From Pontibacter beigongshangensis (GTDB taxonomy: Bacteria; Bacteroidota; Bacteroidia; Cytophagales; Hymenobacteraceae): a DNA stretch of 64,000 nt. Location of the stretch: contig NZ_VFSD01000029.1 in NCBI RefSeq assembly GCF_014332515.1, positions 1 to 64,000 on the forward strand, written 5' to 3'. The position numbers and the translations under genes are program-made. The notes below the pieces were generated by a model. That model made no database searches and was not told where the DNA came from. It saw only the letters and a program-made list of their open reading frames with translations. The stretch's first letter is position 1; every line of letters starts with the position of its first letter. Below, piece by piece: positions 7,629-16,552 of this stretch.

Positions 7629-9401
7629 TTACTGCTTTTTTTCTGTGCTGCGTGCTCCTATGGGGCCTTTTACTGCCTTTGTCTCATACACAGGGTCATT
7701 CCCCTGGTAGTCGAACCAATCGAAGGAAGCTTTTCCGGTGGAGGGCTTGCCTTGTGAGGTAGCATACACACCCAGCGTTACGCCTACAAAACCACCTGCC
7801 GTTCGCGTGCTCAGGAAGGTGCCGTCTACGTTGTCCTGCAGCAGTGTCCAGTCTCCTTCTTTAGCCCCATAATAGAAGGCATACTTGCCGGCTTTGAAGT
7901 CTATTTTCAGGAAGAGCGGCTTTTTGCTGGCCTTCTTTTTTAAAGGCGCTTCTGCCAGTACCGTGGTCTCCGGACCGGCCTCGGTTGCTTTTTCTGATCT
8001 TCGCAGCTGCACTACTTCTTTGCCGTTTACGAGTGTTTTACCCAGTGCATAATAATGTGTTTCGTTCTGGAAGGCAACTATACCGGCAAACTCGTCTGAA
8101 GAGGCTGGTTTGAAATCCATTTTAGCGCTTGCATTTCCGTGGATATGCTGCTGGCGTCGGGCCAGAAACGAAGGGTTGGCATTACCGGAGATGGTCTCCG
8201 GCCGTACGTCCAGGGTCAGGCTTCCGGCTGGTTTACTGAGGCTATACCACTCCGTGCGCGGCGTGCGGAGCATGAGCCAATGCATAGGGAGTTTACTTTC
8301 CTTAAAATCTTCGCGGTAGGTAAAGTTGCCGTTCAGCGGAAGTTTTGGTGTCTCCCCTGCCGGCAGGTTTGGGCGTTTGTATGCGTACTGCACCTCCTCA
8401 AAGTCAGGATTGATGATGGGCCAGCCATCTTTCCAGGTGACCGGGGCCAGAAACGTTTCGCGGCCAATGTTATAGTGGTCCTGCTGCGTATAAGGGCGGG
8501 TGGCCAGGAACACGGCCCACCACTCCCCGTTCTGCGTCTCAACCAGGTCGGCATGGCCGGTGGCAGAAACCGGGTTCGGCCGGTTGGCAGGCAGGTGGCG
8601 CTGCGTCAGGATGGGGTTGCCGGGATAGGGCACATAGTCTCCGTTCACCTTTTTGCTGCGAAGGATCACTTCCGAGTGGTTCACGCTGGTGCCGCCTTCT
8701 GCCGCCATCAGGTAGTAGTACCCGTCTTTTTTGTAGATGTGCGGCCCTTCAATCCAGACGGGCTTTTTAGAAATGTCTACCCCTCCGTTCACCAGAATAA
8801 CCGGGGCGGTTGTGGTTTTCAGGTTTTTATGGTCGAATTCCTGCATTTTGATGGTGCGGTGCCCGTCGTAGAGCGGCTTGTTATCGGGCGGGTCGCTGTT
8901 GTAAATGATATAAGCTTTCCCGTCTTCATCAAAAAACAGTGATGGATCAATGCCATGCACATCCCGCAGCCATACAGGCTCTGACCATGGCCCGGCAGGA
9001 TTGGTGGCCGTTACCACAAAGTTTCCGCCTCTGTCGATAAGCGTGGTTACCATATAAAAAACGCCCTCATGGTAGGAAAGCGTCGGTGCAAAAATACCTC
9101 TCGACACGCCATGCCTGTCCAGATTCAGTTGCTCCGGCCTGTCCAGTATGTTACCTATCTGGTTCCAGTTCACGAGGTCCTTGCTATGAAAAACAGGCAC
9201 CCCAGGGAAGTAGGCAAAGGAAGAGAGGATAACATAATAGTCATCGCCTACGCGGCAAATGGAGGGGTCCGGGTAGAAGCCGGCCATAATTGGGTTCAGG
9301 AACTTTTGATTATCCTGGGCAAAAATTTCTGCACGGAACAGGCAATAACTACAGGCTAGTAGCAGCAAGGCCTTTTTCAGAAAGTTTTTTTTACGCTTCA
9401 T
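7629..9401 (-). CDS. GH43 beta-xylosidase/arabinofuranosidase
   Basis: A secreted glycoside hydrolase of about 590 aa, likely cutting terminal xylose or arabinose from xylo-oligosaccharides. The N-terminal five-bladed propeller shows the three expected acidic residues in FYPDPSI, HGIDPSLF and WIEGPHIY. The C-terminal part (about 360-570) is the concanavalin-like domain common in GH43 xylosidases (WLMLRTPRTEWYSL, FVGVTLGVYATS). An upstream start at 9434 is possible, but the ATG at 9401 gives MKRKKNFLKKALLLL, a proper signal peptide, so I prefer it. It is a clear paralogue of the GH43 at 13174-14943. Two repeat copies lie just upstream. Confidence 0.92.
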   Translation of the reverse strand: MKRKKNFLKKALLLLACSYCLFRAEIFAQDNQKFLNPIMAGFYPDPSICRVGDDYYVILSSFAYFPGVPVFHSKDLVNWNQIGNILDRPEQLNLDRHGVSRGIFAPTLSYHEGVFYMVTTLIDRGGNFVVTATNPAGPWSEPVWLRDVHGIDPSLFFDEDGKAYIIYNSDPPDNKPLYDGHRTIKMQEFDHKNLKTTTAPVILVNGGVDISKKPVWIEGPHIYKKDGYYYLMAAEGGTSVNHSEVILRSKKVNGDYVPYPGNPILTQRHLPANRPNPVSATGHADLVETQNGEWWAVFLATRPYTQQDHYNIGRETFLAPVTWKDGWPIINPDFEEVQYAYKRPNLPAGETPKLPLNGNFTYREDFKESKLPMHWLMLRTPRTEWYSLSKPAGSLTLDVRPETISGNANPSFLARRQQHIHGNASAKMDFKPASSDEFAGIVAFQNETHYYALGKTLVNGKEVVQLRRSEKATEAGPETTVLAEAPLKKKASKKPLFLKIDFKAGKYAFYYGAKEGDWTLLQDNVDGTFLSTRTAGGFVGVTLGVYATSQGKPSTGKASFDWFDYQGNDPVYETKAVKGPIGARSTEKKQ

Positions 9402-9448
9402 AGTACATTTAACTAAACCAGTGAATCTTGCCATATCGTTTTATCGGG

Positions 9449-9500
9449 CAGCAGCAGCAGGTGTTACAAGCTCTGCAGGGGCATTTTTATTTAAATAATT
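9449..9500 (-). repeat. Dispersed intergenic repeat, copy 4
   Basis: On the minus strand: AATTATTTAAATAAAAATGC, CCCTGCAGAGC, a short spacer, then four CTG triplets. The core palindrome is changed from CTCCGGAG to CTGCAGAG. It is tandem with copy 5 in the same orientation. Confidence 0.8.
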
Positions 9501-9521
9501 GCCAGTGGGCGTTGCCGCCAA

Positions 9522-9582
9522 ACCGGATCAGCAGCAGCAGTAGCGTTTAGGGCCAGGGGCCTGTTTTTATTAGAATAATTTG
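9522..9582 (-). repeat. Dispersed intergenic repeat, copy 5
   Basis: On the minus strand: AATTATTCTAATAAAAACAG, a degenerate core (GCCCCTGGCCC), four CTG triplets and ATCCGGTTT. It begins 21 bp after copy 4, in the same orientation. Confidence 0.8.
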
Positions 9583-9633
9583 AGCGCAGCACAATTGAAG
9601 GCTTCTCTCAATTCAGACAGATAAAAAGCACCC

Positions 9634-9866
9634 CTGCCGCGAGCTTTCAGCGCGTGGTTATTCATGATAGCGAGTTTTCAACTCGCGGAATCGAGTATAA
9701 CGGTGCTATTTTCCCATTCCTATGCCTTTAAAAAAATTATTCCTGCTAAACCATTCGGATACCTGCCTGACGGAAATCCTGATCCTGATTTTTCAATTTA
9801 AAAGTTTGCTCTATGCGAGTTGAAAACTCGCGCCAATTAAAACCACGCGCTGAAAGCTCGCGGCAG
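9634..9866. repeat. REP-like inverted repeat doublet
   Basis: Outer arms of 26 bp at 9634-9659 and 9841-9866 are perfect reverse complements. Inner hairpins (GCGAGTT-TTC-AACTCGC at 9670-9686, and its complement at 9815-9831) are nested inside. The separating 125 bp are unrelated to the arms. The design matches bacterial REP/BIME elements mobilised by REP-associated tyrosine transposases; no transposase is in the window. Confidence 0.8.
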
Positions 9867-9898
9867 CGGCACTTTATATCAGCGTTGAGACAATCTCC

Positions 9899-12529
9899 TT
9901 ATTGCAATGCCAAGGTACCTTCTATTGTCTTTTTATTCTTTTTGGTGATGGCATCGGGCTGGCTGCCGCCTACACTAACCTGGAGTGTACCTGGCACGTG
10001 CCTGGCATTGCCGTTTTCATCAATAACCGTCAGGTCCTGCGGCCGCAGCGTAAAAGTAACCACTTTGCTTTCACCCTTTTTGAGTGCGATGCGCTGGAAA
10101 CCTTTGAGGGCTCTGATCGGTGTTCTGTAACCTGCTGCCTGGCGGCTGGTATAGAGTTGTACGACTTCTTCGCCATCCATCTTACCAGAGTTCGTTACCC
10201 GCACGCTTACTGTTACCGGGCTGTTCACTTTAGCGGTGGCCGGCACTTTCAGCTGGTCGTAGGTGAAGGTGGTGTAGCTCAGGCCGTGTCCAAAACCGTA
10301 CAAAGGCTGGCCTTTAAAGTACTTGTAGGTACGCCCCTCCATGGTATAATCTCCAAAAGGCGGCAAGTCCTGATCGCTTTTATAAAAGGTAACCGGCAGG
10401 CGGCCCGCCGGGTTATAATCTCCGAACAGCACATCGGCTATGGCCGTACCTGCCGACTGGCCGGCATACCAGGCATTCACGATAGCAGGCACGTTCTCCG
10501 CTTCCCACGGAATGGCGATGGCGCTACCGGTCATCATCACAAACACTACTGGTTTGCCAGTTGCTTTCAGGGCCTTCATCAGGTCGGTTTGCACCTTTGG
10601 CAGCAGGATGGTGGTGCGGTCGCCGCCGGCAAAGCCTGGTTCGTCCACTTTCATTTCTTCGCCTTCGAGCTGCGGAGATATGCCGCCTACATAAATGATG
10701 GCGTCCGCGTCTTTCACACGGTTTGCCAGCGCTTTGAAGTCGGTTCTGGCAAAGTTGCCGGCCCGCAGGTGCACCGATGCCTTGCCCTCGGCCTGGTAAT
10801 ATTCCAGCACCAGCCGGTAGGTTTTATTTTGCTGAGTAGGCAGTTTATAGCTCCTGGCTCCCCACCGGTTGCGGGTCCAGGCGTTGAGTTGCTCCTTTCC
10901 ATCTACGAGCAGGCGGTACCCATCGTCGCCTTCCACCTCTAAGGTAATGGAGCCGTTGCTGGTAGCGGTGAAGTCGGTGGTATAGCGGGCCGAAAAGTTG
11001 TAGGCTTTCATGCTGCCAACCACTGTCTCGCCTTCCTGCCAGTTGTGCGATATGCCAGGTTCCTGCCGCACCGCCACAGGTTGGCCTTTCAACTCTATGT
11101 TGTTGAAATACTCTGCCTTTACGCCTGGCTTACCCTCAAAGCTGAGTTGCTTGCTGATATCAGTATACGCCAGCAGCGTGTCTTTGGTGAAGGTGGAGGC
11201 CCGTTCATACACTACCTCGGTGTTAGTGCCTACTTTGTTCCGGATGCCCTGCAGCGCCGTCACGATCTCGGAGGGTGTGCCGTTGTAGTTGCCCAGCACA
11301 GCGATCGGGTTATCGGCGTTAGGACCAACCACGGCAATCTTTTTCAGGTTTTTACGTAGCGGCAGCGTGTTTTTTTCATTTTTCAGGAGCACCATCGATT
11401 GTTGTGCCATCTTCAGGGAGTGCGCTTTGTGTGGGGCGCTTTCCAGCACGCTGGCTGGTGTCTGGGCATATTTCACCATGGCCACCGGATCGAACATGCC
11501 GAGCTTGAAGCGGATGGTAAAGAGACGCTTCACCGACAGGTCTATTTGCCGCTCTGTTATCTTACCCTCTTTTACAGCCTGCACCAGCGATTTGTAGGCG
11601 TCGGTGCCGCAGTCGATGTCGGTGCCATGCATCACGGCATCGGCAGAGGCGCTGGCAGCATCGGGGTGGGTTTTGTGGTTTTTGAAGAAGTCGTCGATGG
11701 CCCAGCAGTCGGAGGTCACATAGCCGGTAAACTGCCACTGGTTGCGCAGAATGTCGTTCATCAGGATATCGGAACCGCAGCAGGGCTGCCCCCGGAACGC
11801 GTTGTAGGCACACATCACGCCGGCAACCTTGGCGTTCACCACCAGCTCTTCGAAAGCAGGCAGGTAAGTATCCCAGAGGTCGTAATTGGAGGCGGTGGCG
11901 TTAAAGACATGTCGCTCAGGCTCGGGGCCACTGTGCACGGCGTAATGCTTGGCACAGGCAGCCGCTTTCATATACTTCGGATCTTCGCCCTGCAACCCGC
12001 GCACAAAGGCTTTGCCCAGCATGGCCGTCAGGAAGGGGTCTTCGCCATAGGTTTCCTGCCCGCGTCCCCAGCGCGGGTCCCGGAAGATGTTGATATTCGG
12101 AGTCCAGTAGGTAAGGCCCACGTAGCGCTGCCCTGATTTTCCTTCTTCAATGGCTTTGTTATAGATCGCCCTGCCTTCCAGGGCCGAGAAATCTGCCATC
12201 TGGTGAAGCGAAGTGGTATCGAAAGTGGCGGCCATACCAATGGCCTGCGGATACACCGTTACCTTATAGGGCGTACGGGCAACCCCGTGCAGCACCTCGT
12301 TCCACCAGTCGTAAGACGGAATGCCCAACCGCTCAATGGCTGGAGCCGCGTTCAGCATCTGCGCCACTTTTTCTTCCAGCGTCAGGCGCGACACCAGGTC
12401 ATTGACCCGGGCCTCGAACGAGAGCGAGGGGTTCTGGAAAGGATAGTCGTACTCTTCTTCCTGCCTGAGGGTGAACGATACCGTTCCCAGCAGTACAGCC
12501 ATTACTAAAAATAACAGGATAGCTCTCAT
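9899..12529 (-). CDS. GH3 beta-xylosidase with PA14 domain
   Basis: An 876-aa secreted enzyme (signal peptide within residues 1-22). The GH3 N-terminal barrel has WTPNINIFRDPRWGRGQETY and the nucleophile motif GYVTSDCWAIDD, with Asp at about residue 274. A PA14 sugar-binding domain is inserted in the (alpha/beta)6 sandwich at about 455-600 (FTATSNGSITLEVEGDDGYR). A fibronectin-III-like domain ends the protein (YGFGHGLSYTTF, then EEVVQLY). This layout is typical of GH3 beta-xylosidases of xylan loci, which release xylose from the non-reducing end of xylo-oligosaccharides in the periplasm. No TAnnTTTG box was found in its long upstream region. Confidence 0.93.
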   Translation of the reverse strand: MRAILLFLVMAVLLGTVSFTLRQEEEYDYPFQNPSLSFEARVNDLVSRLTLEEKVAQMLNAAPAIERLGIPSYDWWNEVLHGVARTPYKVTVYPQAIGMAATFDTTSLHQMADFSALEGRAIYNKAIEEGKSGQRYVGLTYWTPNINIFRDPRWGRGQETYGEDPFLTAMLGKAFVRGLQGEDPKYMKAAACAKHYAVHSGPEPERHVFNATASNYDLWDTYLPAFEELVVNAKVAGVMCAYNAFRGQPCCGSDILMNDILRNQWQFTGYVTSDCWAIDDFFKNHKTHPDAASASADAVMHGTDIDCGTDAYKSLVQAVKEGKITERQIDLSVKRLFTIRFKLGMFDPVAMVKYAQTPASVLESAPHKAHSLKMAQQSMVLLKNEKNTLPLRKNLKKIAVVGPNADNPIAVLGNYNGTPSEIVTALQGIRNKVGTNTEVVYERASTFTKDTLLAYTDISKQLSFEGKPGVKAEYFNNIELKGQPVAVRQEPGISHNWQEGETVVGSMKAYNFSARYTTDFTATSNGSITLEVEGDDGYRLLVDGKEQLNAWTRNRWGARSYKLPTQQNKTYRLVLEYYQAEGKASVHLRAGNFARTDFKALANRVKDADAIIYVGGISPQLEGEEMKVDEPGFAGGDRTTILLPKVQTDLMKALKATGKPVVFVMMTGSAIAIPWEAENVPAIVNAWYAGQSAGTAIADVLFGDYNPAGRLPVTFYKSDQDLPPFGDYTMEGRTYKYFKGQPLYGFGHGLSYTTFTYDQLKVPATAKVNSPVTVSVRVTNSGKMDGEEVVQLYTSRQAAGYRTPIRALKGFQRIALKKGESKVVTFTLRPQDLTVIDENGNARHVPGTLQVSVGGSQPDAITKKNKKTIEGTLALQ

Positions 12530-12893
12530 GGTTGATTCAAAAATTTGTTTCTCAGATAGGGGGAGATTGCTGCTTTAGAGACCTCGCCTCATTAAAAATT
12601 AAAATTTAGAAATTCAATAGTAGCAACTATGGTAAATCTGCTCTGCAAACGGTTAGCAGGTCATTTCTTAACCAGGTACAATTCATGAGATGCTGGCGTC
12701 TATTCTGATAAATAAGCGGACATAATTACCTTGCTGTAAAAATTCGTAACATACAACACGGCAGCATACTAACTGTTAAGCTGCTTTACTTACTTTAATT
12801 TAGCAGGCTATCCTAAAAAAAGAAAAATAACAGGTTTTCTAATTTGCCGGAGGCGACACAGGAAGTAGCGCAAATCATACGGTTTTACTTACA

Positions 12894-12909
12894 ATGCCAA
12901 CGTTGGCAT
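12894..12909. promoter_or_regulatory. Palindromic operator-like site
   Basis: ATGCCAACGTTGGCAT is a perfect 16-bp palindrome centred on CG, as in LacI-family operators. It lies 365 bp upstream of the GH3 gene. No LacI-type regulator is in the window, so this remains a candidate only. Confidence 0.3.
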
Positions 12910-13023
12910 AATTACTTATTTCTGCCTTTATTTACAAGCATTTGTTCACATTTCGTAAAACTCAGGCTTACAATTTTTTAATGCTGGCTTGTTCAGTTCA
13001 GGATTCGTGGCAAGTAAAAAATT

Positions 13024-13096
13024 CTACTTCATGAAGCGGCTGAACTCTGCTTCCAGAAAAATCAAGAAAGTAGAGTTCAGCCGCTTCATGAAGTAG
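13024..13096. repeat. Perfect 25-bp inverted repeat (long hairpin)
   Basis: Arms at 13024-13048 and 13072-13096 are exact reverse complements with a 23-bp loop; each arm contains the palindrome TTCATGAA. It lies about 75 bp beyond the stop of the GH43 gene (13174) on the minus strand. There is no T-tract, so it looks like a REP-type or RNA-stabilising hairpin rather than a simple terminator. Confidence 0.75.
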
Positions 13097-13173
13097 CCTG
13101 ACTGATTTATTATGACGGCTTCCGCAGACAACCTGCCCCCTTTATAAGGTGTGGCGAATGCAGGGCACAGATT

Positions 13174-14943
13174 TTACTGGATCAGTTTCTGGGGATGCGC
13201 ATCGTTGGCAGAGGTGGCGTACAAGCCAATCATGGCACCCGTGAAGCCTCCTGCTACGTTGGTGGAGAGAATATCGCCCGAAACGGTTTCACCTACCTTC
13301 ACAAAGTCGGTGCCGTTGGTGGCGTAACTAAACTGGTAGTTGTCTCCGTCTGCTTTTACCCGAAGTTGTATCGGCTTCTTCACCTCAATTTTGGTGCTGG
13401 CTATAATCCTGGATACGCCTTTCTCTGTTCTTTCCAGAACTAAATACAAGTCTTTGTCTTTTCTGGTAAGGCCGTACACATAGTTGAATTTCTCGCTTTG
13501 CAGCAAGGTGATACCGGCCAGTTCTTTTTCGGAGGCAGGTTTAAAATCGAGTGTGATGGTGTAGGTGAAGCTATTGTGCTGTTGCCGGTGAAAGAGCGTT
13601 GAAGTAGGCTTCACCTCCTTAATATTGACCGGTAAAGGATTTATCTGCAAGCCTTTTTTCGTGGTGGCAACAAACGCTTCGCGGGGTCCTCTTAAACCTA
13701 CCCAGCGGTAATCCAGTTTATCAGACGTGAAGTTATCGGTGAACGTAAAATTGCCGTTGGGGAAGAAACCTTCCTGGCCGGTTTTGTTTTTTACGCCCGC
13801 AGGCATTTTCAGCTTCGGTTCCATGGGCACAAGCCCGTTCGTGAAAACAGGGAACTCACCAGACCAATCGACAGGCAGGATAAAGGTTTCGCGGCCGATG
13901 TTGACCCGGCCCATTTCATTTGGACGGATACCCAGGAACACGCCGTAGTATTTGCCATCGGGTCCTTCCACTAAATCGGCATGACCGGCCCAATCTACCT
14001 TGTTGGCCCTGTTCGGGCTCAGGTATCTTTGCGACAGGATAGGGTTGTTGGGCGCAGGAGTATACGGGCCTCTGGGATTATCGCTCACAAAGATCACCTC
14101 GCTATGCCAGCCTCCTGTACCGCCCTCGGCGCACATTAAATAATACCGCCCGTTCTTTTTGTAGATATGGGGAGCCTCAATCCAGATTGGCTTTTTAGAA
14201 AGGTCAACGCCGCCGTTCACAATAATTTTATCGGTTCCGGCAACTACCTGGTCTTTTTCAAGATCATAGTCCCAAATCTTGATCACCCGGTGTCCCTGGT
14301 AAAGTTCCTGTCCTTTGTCGGGAGCGTCGTTGTGTACCACATAGGCTTTCCCGTTGTCGTCGAAGAAGAGGGAGGGATCAATTCCGTCGAATTTTAGCTT
14401 ATGCGGATCGCTCCAGCCTTTTAAGGGGTCCTTTGTCTTCACCACCATATTGCCGAAGCCTCCTGCAAACTGGGTGGTTATCATGTAAAATGTATCGTTG
14501 TTGGCATTGTATTTTATAGCCGGTGCATAAACGCCGGCACTTATGCCGGTATCATGCACTTTCAACTGCGAAGTTCTGTCCAGCACATGGCCTATCTGCG
14601 TCCAGTTTACCAGGTCTTTCGAATGGAAAATGGGAACACCCGGGAAAATGGCAAAGGAGGAGTGCACCATATAGTAATCTTCGCCTTTGCGGGTGATAGC
14701 CGGATCCGGGTAGGCACCTTGCAAAATAGGGGTATAAAACTCGCCTTCCTGTAGCGGATGGTCGTTGTAGATCTTGTCGCTGCCTACATACACCGAGTTA
14801 GAGAACACGGGGGCATTTTTGGCCACTTTTACATGCTGGCTGTTTCCGCTTAGTCCCATTAAGGAAAACAAGGCCACGAAAACACATAGTAAAGCTACTC
14901 GCTTGTTTTCCAGTGACGTAAATCCAGATTTCATTCGCATCAT
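13174..14943 (-). CDS. GH43 beta-xylosidase/arabinofuranosidase, paralogue
   Basis: A 589-aa exported GH43 enzyme, similar along its length to the GH43 at 7629-9401. Catalytic acids are in AYPDPAI, DGIDPSLF and WIEAPHIY. The C-terminal concanavalin-like domain is at about 375-585 (VGLRGPREAFVA, FTGAMIGLYATS). The N-terminus (to about residue 36, ending LSGNSQ) is a signal peptide. It probably trims xylose or arabinose from oligosaccharides. A 160-bp gap with repeat copy 6 separates it from the preceding GH43 gene; the 25-bp inverted repeat follows it. Confidence 0.92.
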   Translation of the reverse strand: MMRMKSGFTSLENKRVALLCVFVALFSLMGLSGNSQHVKVAKNAPVFSNSVYVGSDKIYNDHPLQEGEFYTPILQGAYPDPAITRKGEDYYMVHSSFAIFPGVPIFHSKDLVNWTQIGHVLDRTSQLKVHDTGISAGVYAPAIKYNANNDTFYMITTQFAGGFGNMVVKTKDPLKGWSDPHKLKFDGIDPSLFFDDNGKAYVVHNDAPDKGQELYQGHRVIKIWDYDLEKDQVVAGTDKIIVNGGVDLSKKPIWIEAPHIYKKNGRYYLMCAEGGTGGWHSEVIFVSDNPRGPYTPAPNNPILSQRYLSPNRANKVDWAGHADLVEGPDGKYYGVFLGIRPNEMGRVNIGRETFILPVDWSGEFPVFTNGLVPMEPKLKMPAGVKNKTGQEGFFPNGNFTFTDNFTSDKLDYRWVGLRGPREAFVATTKKGLQINPLPVNIKEVKPTSTLFHRQQHNSFTYTITLDFKPASEKELAGITLLQSEKFNYVYGLTRKDKDLYLVLERTEKGVSRIIASTKIEVKKPIQLRVKADGDNYQFSYATNGTDFVKVGETVSGDILSTNVAGGFTGAMIGLYATSANDAHPQKLIQ

Positions 14944-14983
14944 GTATAAAAATTAACTGTTAAATTTTTTAGTTTCGTTTGTG

Positions 14984-15040
14984 CAACAGCAGCAGGAGCA
15001 GCAAAAGCCTCAGGAGGGCACTTTTTATTGGAATAATTTG
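14984..15040 (-). repeat. Dispersed intergenic repeat, copy 6
   Basis: On the minus strand: AATTATTCCAATAAAAAGTG, CCCTCCTGAGGC, then a TTG/CTG/CTC run. It lies 41-97 bp upstream of the GH43 start, in the same direction. Confidence 0.85.
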
Positions 15041-15103
15041 AAAGCCTTAACCCGAAAACCATCCTAGAGTTCCGTACGGGTTGAGGCATTACAAGCAGGC
15101 GTA

Positions 15104-16480
15104 TCACTTGCCGGTAAATTTCCACCAGTCAAAATGGAAGAGGACATCCTCCTCTCCTCTGAACACTAAGAATAGATCGTGCACCCCCTGCGCTCCGTTT
15201 ACTTTGCTTTTTACCGTTTTCCACTTCGTTGCGCCGCCAGTATTTTTTACCTGGCAGGTTCCTATCAATTGCCCCGACAGACTACCTAAACGCAACTCAA
15301 TCCTGCCGCCCTTGCCGCCGGAGGCCACACTAGCCTGGAAGTTTCGGGCACCTTTTGCAAAGTCCACCGCTCTTACTTTGATGTAGTCGCCATCCTGGAT
15401 ATCGGTTACATAGACTCCTGTTTTGGCATCTGCTGCTGTTTCTACTCCCTCGGTCCAGGCAATGGTCTCTGCTTGCTGCCGTACGTAAGGGTTCAGGTTG
15501 CTAATACTGTTTACCACTCCCGCTTTGGTTGGTGTAATGAGCGGGATGGTCCCGTCCGGGTTGAACTGAATTTCCTCAACGGCTACAGAACGGTTAAACC
15601 CTCCCCCACCCGGAAGCGCCCCGTTGTGGTAAAAGAGGTAAGTCTTGCCTTTGAAATCGATCAGGGCGGGATGATTGGTAAAAGCACCACCTTTCTCAAT
15701 TACATGCATAATGGTGTCCTGGTAAGTCCAGGGACCGGTTGGGCTGGTGCTGGTAGAGTAAGCCAGATGCTCGGGCACGCCTCCTGCAGGATATAAGAGG
15801 TAGTACAGGCTATTCCGCTTGTACAACCAGGGGCCCTCTTCGTAGGCGGAGGGTCTTTTGTCGGTGTCTTTTTCCCGCACATGAAACCCTTCCTTGGTCA
15901 GCGGCACCTGCACCACCCCCACCTCCTGGTTGTAAGAAATCATATCGTCGTTCAGCTTCACGTAATAGAGATTAGGATTTCCCCAGTACAGGTAGGCCTG
16001 TCCGTCATCGTCTATAAAAACAGTTGGGTCTATATCGCCCCAGTTGGCCGAGACTAATGGCTTGCCCAACGCATCTTTAAAAGGGCCGGTCGGCTTATCC
16101 GAAACGGCCACGCCCACGGCCATTTTGTTGAGCTCCTTGTGGTGGGCGCAGATATAGAAGTAGAACTTCCCGTTGCGGTAGATACACTGTGCGGCCCAGG
16201 CATCCTTATCGGCCCAGCTAAACGACTCCAGCGAAAGCGGAACAGGATGATCGGTCCAGTTTACCATGTCGGCCGAGGAATACACGCGCCATTCTTTCAT
16301 CGCAAACCAGGTCGCGTTATCCTCGTCGTGGGTGGTGTAGAGAAACATCGTGTCGTTATGGACCATGGGTGCCGGGTCGGCGGTGTAAATGGTTTGAATA
16401 ATCGGGTTTTGGGCATTGGCAAAAAAGGAAATCAGGCAGCATATCCAGCATCCAATTAAGTTTTTGAACAGGTATTTCAT
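15104..16480 (-). CDS. GH43 arabinoxylan arabinofuranohydrolase with CBM6
   Basis: A secreted protein of about 458 aa. The GH43 propeller occupies about 25-310 with TADPAPMV, GDIDPTVFIDDDG and YEEGPWLY carrying the catalytic acids. A CBM6 beta-sandwich follows (about 330-455; SVASGGKGGRIELRLGS, VHDLFLVFRG), a xylan-binding module. This pairing is typical of enzymes that remove arabinose from arabinoxylan. The open frame extends to 16513, but the ATG at 16480 gives MKYLFKNLIGCWICC, a normal signal peptide. It starts 72 bp after the stop of the upstream GH43 gene and is probably co-transcribed. Confidence 0.92.
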   Translation of the reverse strand: MKYLFKNLIGCWICCLISFFANAQNPIIQTIYTADPAPMVHNDTMFLYTTHDEDNATWFAMKEWRVYSSADMVNWTDHPVPLSLESFSWADKDAWAAQCIYRNGKFYFYICAHHKELNKMAVGVAVSDKPTGPFKDALGKPLVSANWGDIDPTVFIDDDGQAYLYWGNPNLYYVKLNDDMISYNQEVGVVQVPLTKEGFHVREKDTDKRPSAYEEGPWLYKRNSLYYLLYPAGGVPEHLAYSTSTSPTGPWTYQDTIMHVIEKGGAFTNHPALIDFKGKTYLFYHNGALPGGGGFNRSVAVEEIQFNPDGTIPLITPTKAGVVNSISNLNPYVRQQAETIAWTEGVETAADAKTGVYVTDIQDGDYIKVRAVDFAKGARNFQASVASGGKGGRIELRLGSLSGQLIGTCQVKNTGGATKWKTVKSKVNGAQGVHDLFLVFRGEEDVLFHFDWWKFTGK

Positions 16481-16552
16481 TTCAGTCTTTTTTGGCAAAT
16501 AAAGGAACAGCACCTATGGCAAGCAGCCCTGGCTGTTTCCTTGAATCGTTCT

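Larger units (their letters stand above)
9402..9898. other. Intergenic region with repeats and a REP-like doublet
   Basis: Holds dispersed repeat copies 4 and 5 (9449-9500 and 9522-9582) and a long inverted-repeat element at 9634-9866. No gene is supported. Confidence 0.6.
12530..13173. other. Intergenic region upstream of the GH3 gene
   Basis: A 644-bp AT-rich stretch without a gene. It contains a 16-bp perfect palindrome (12894-12909) and a large inverted repeat (13024-13096). A single CGTAACAT at 12745 resembles the operator box but is not in an array. Confidence 0.5.

Noticed and set aside
12745..12752. Operator box (CGTAACAT) upstream of GH3
   Set aside because: Only one box, no 21-bp partners of good quality and no TAnnTTTG at the expected distance.
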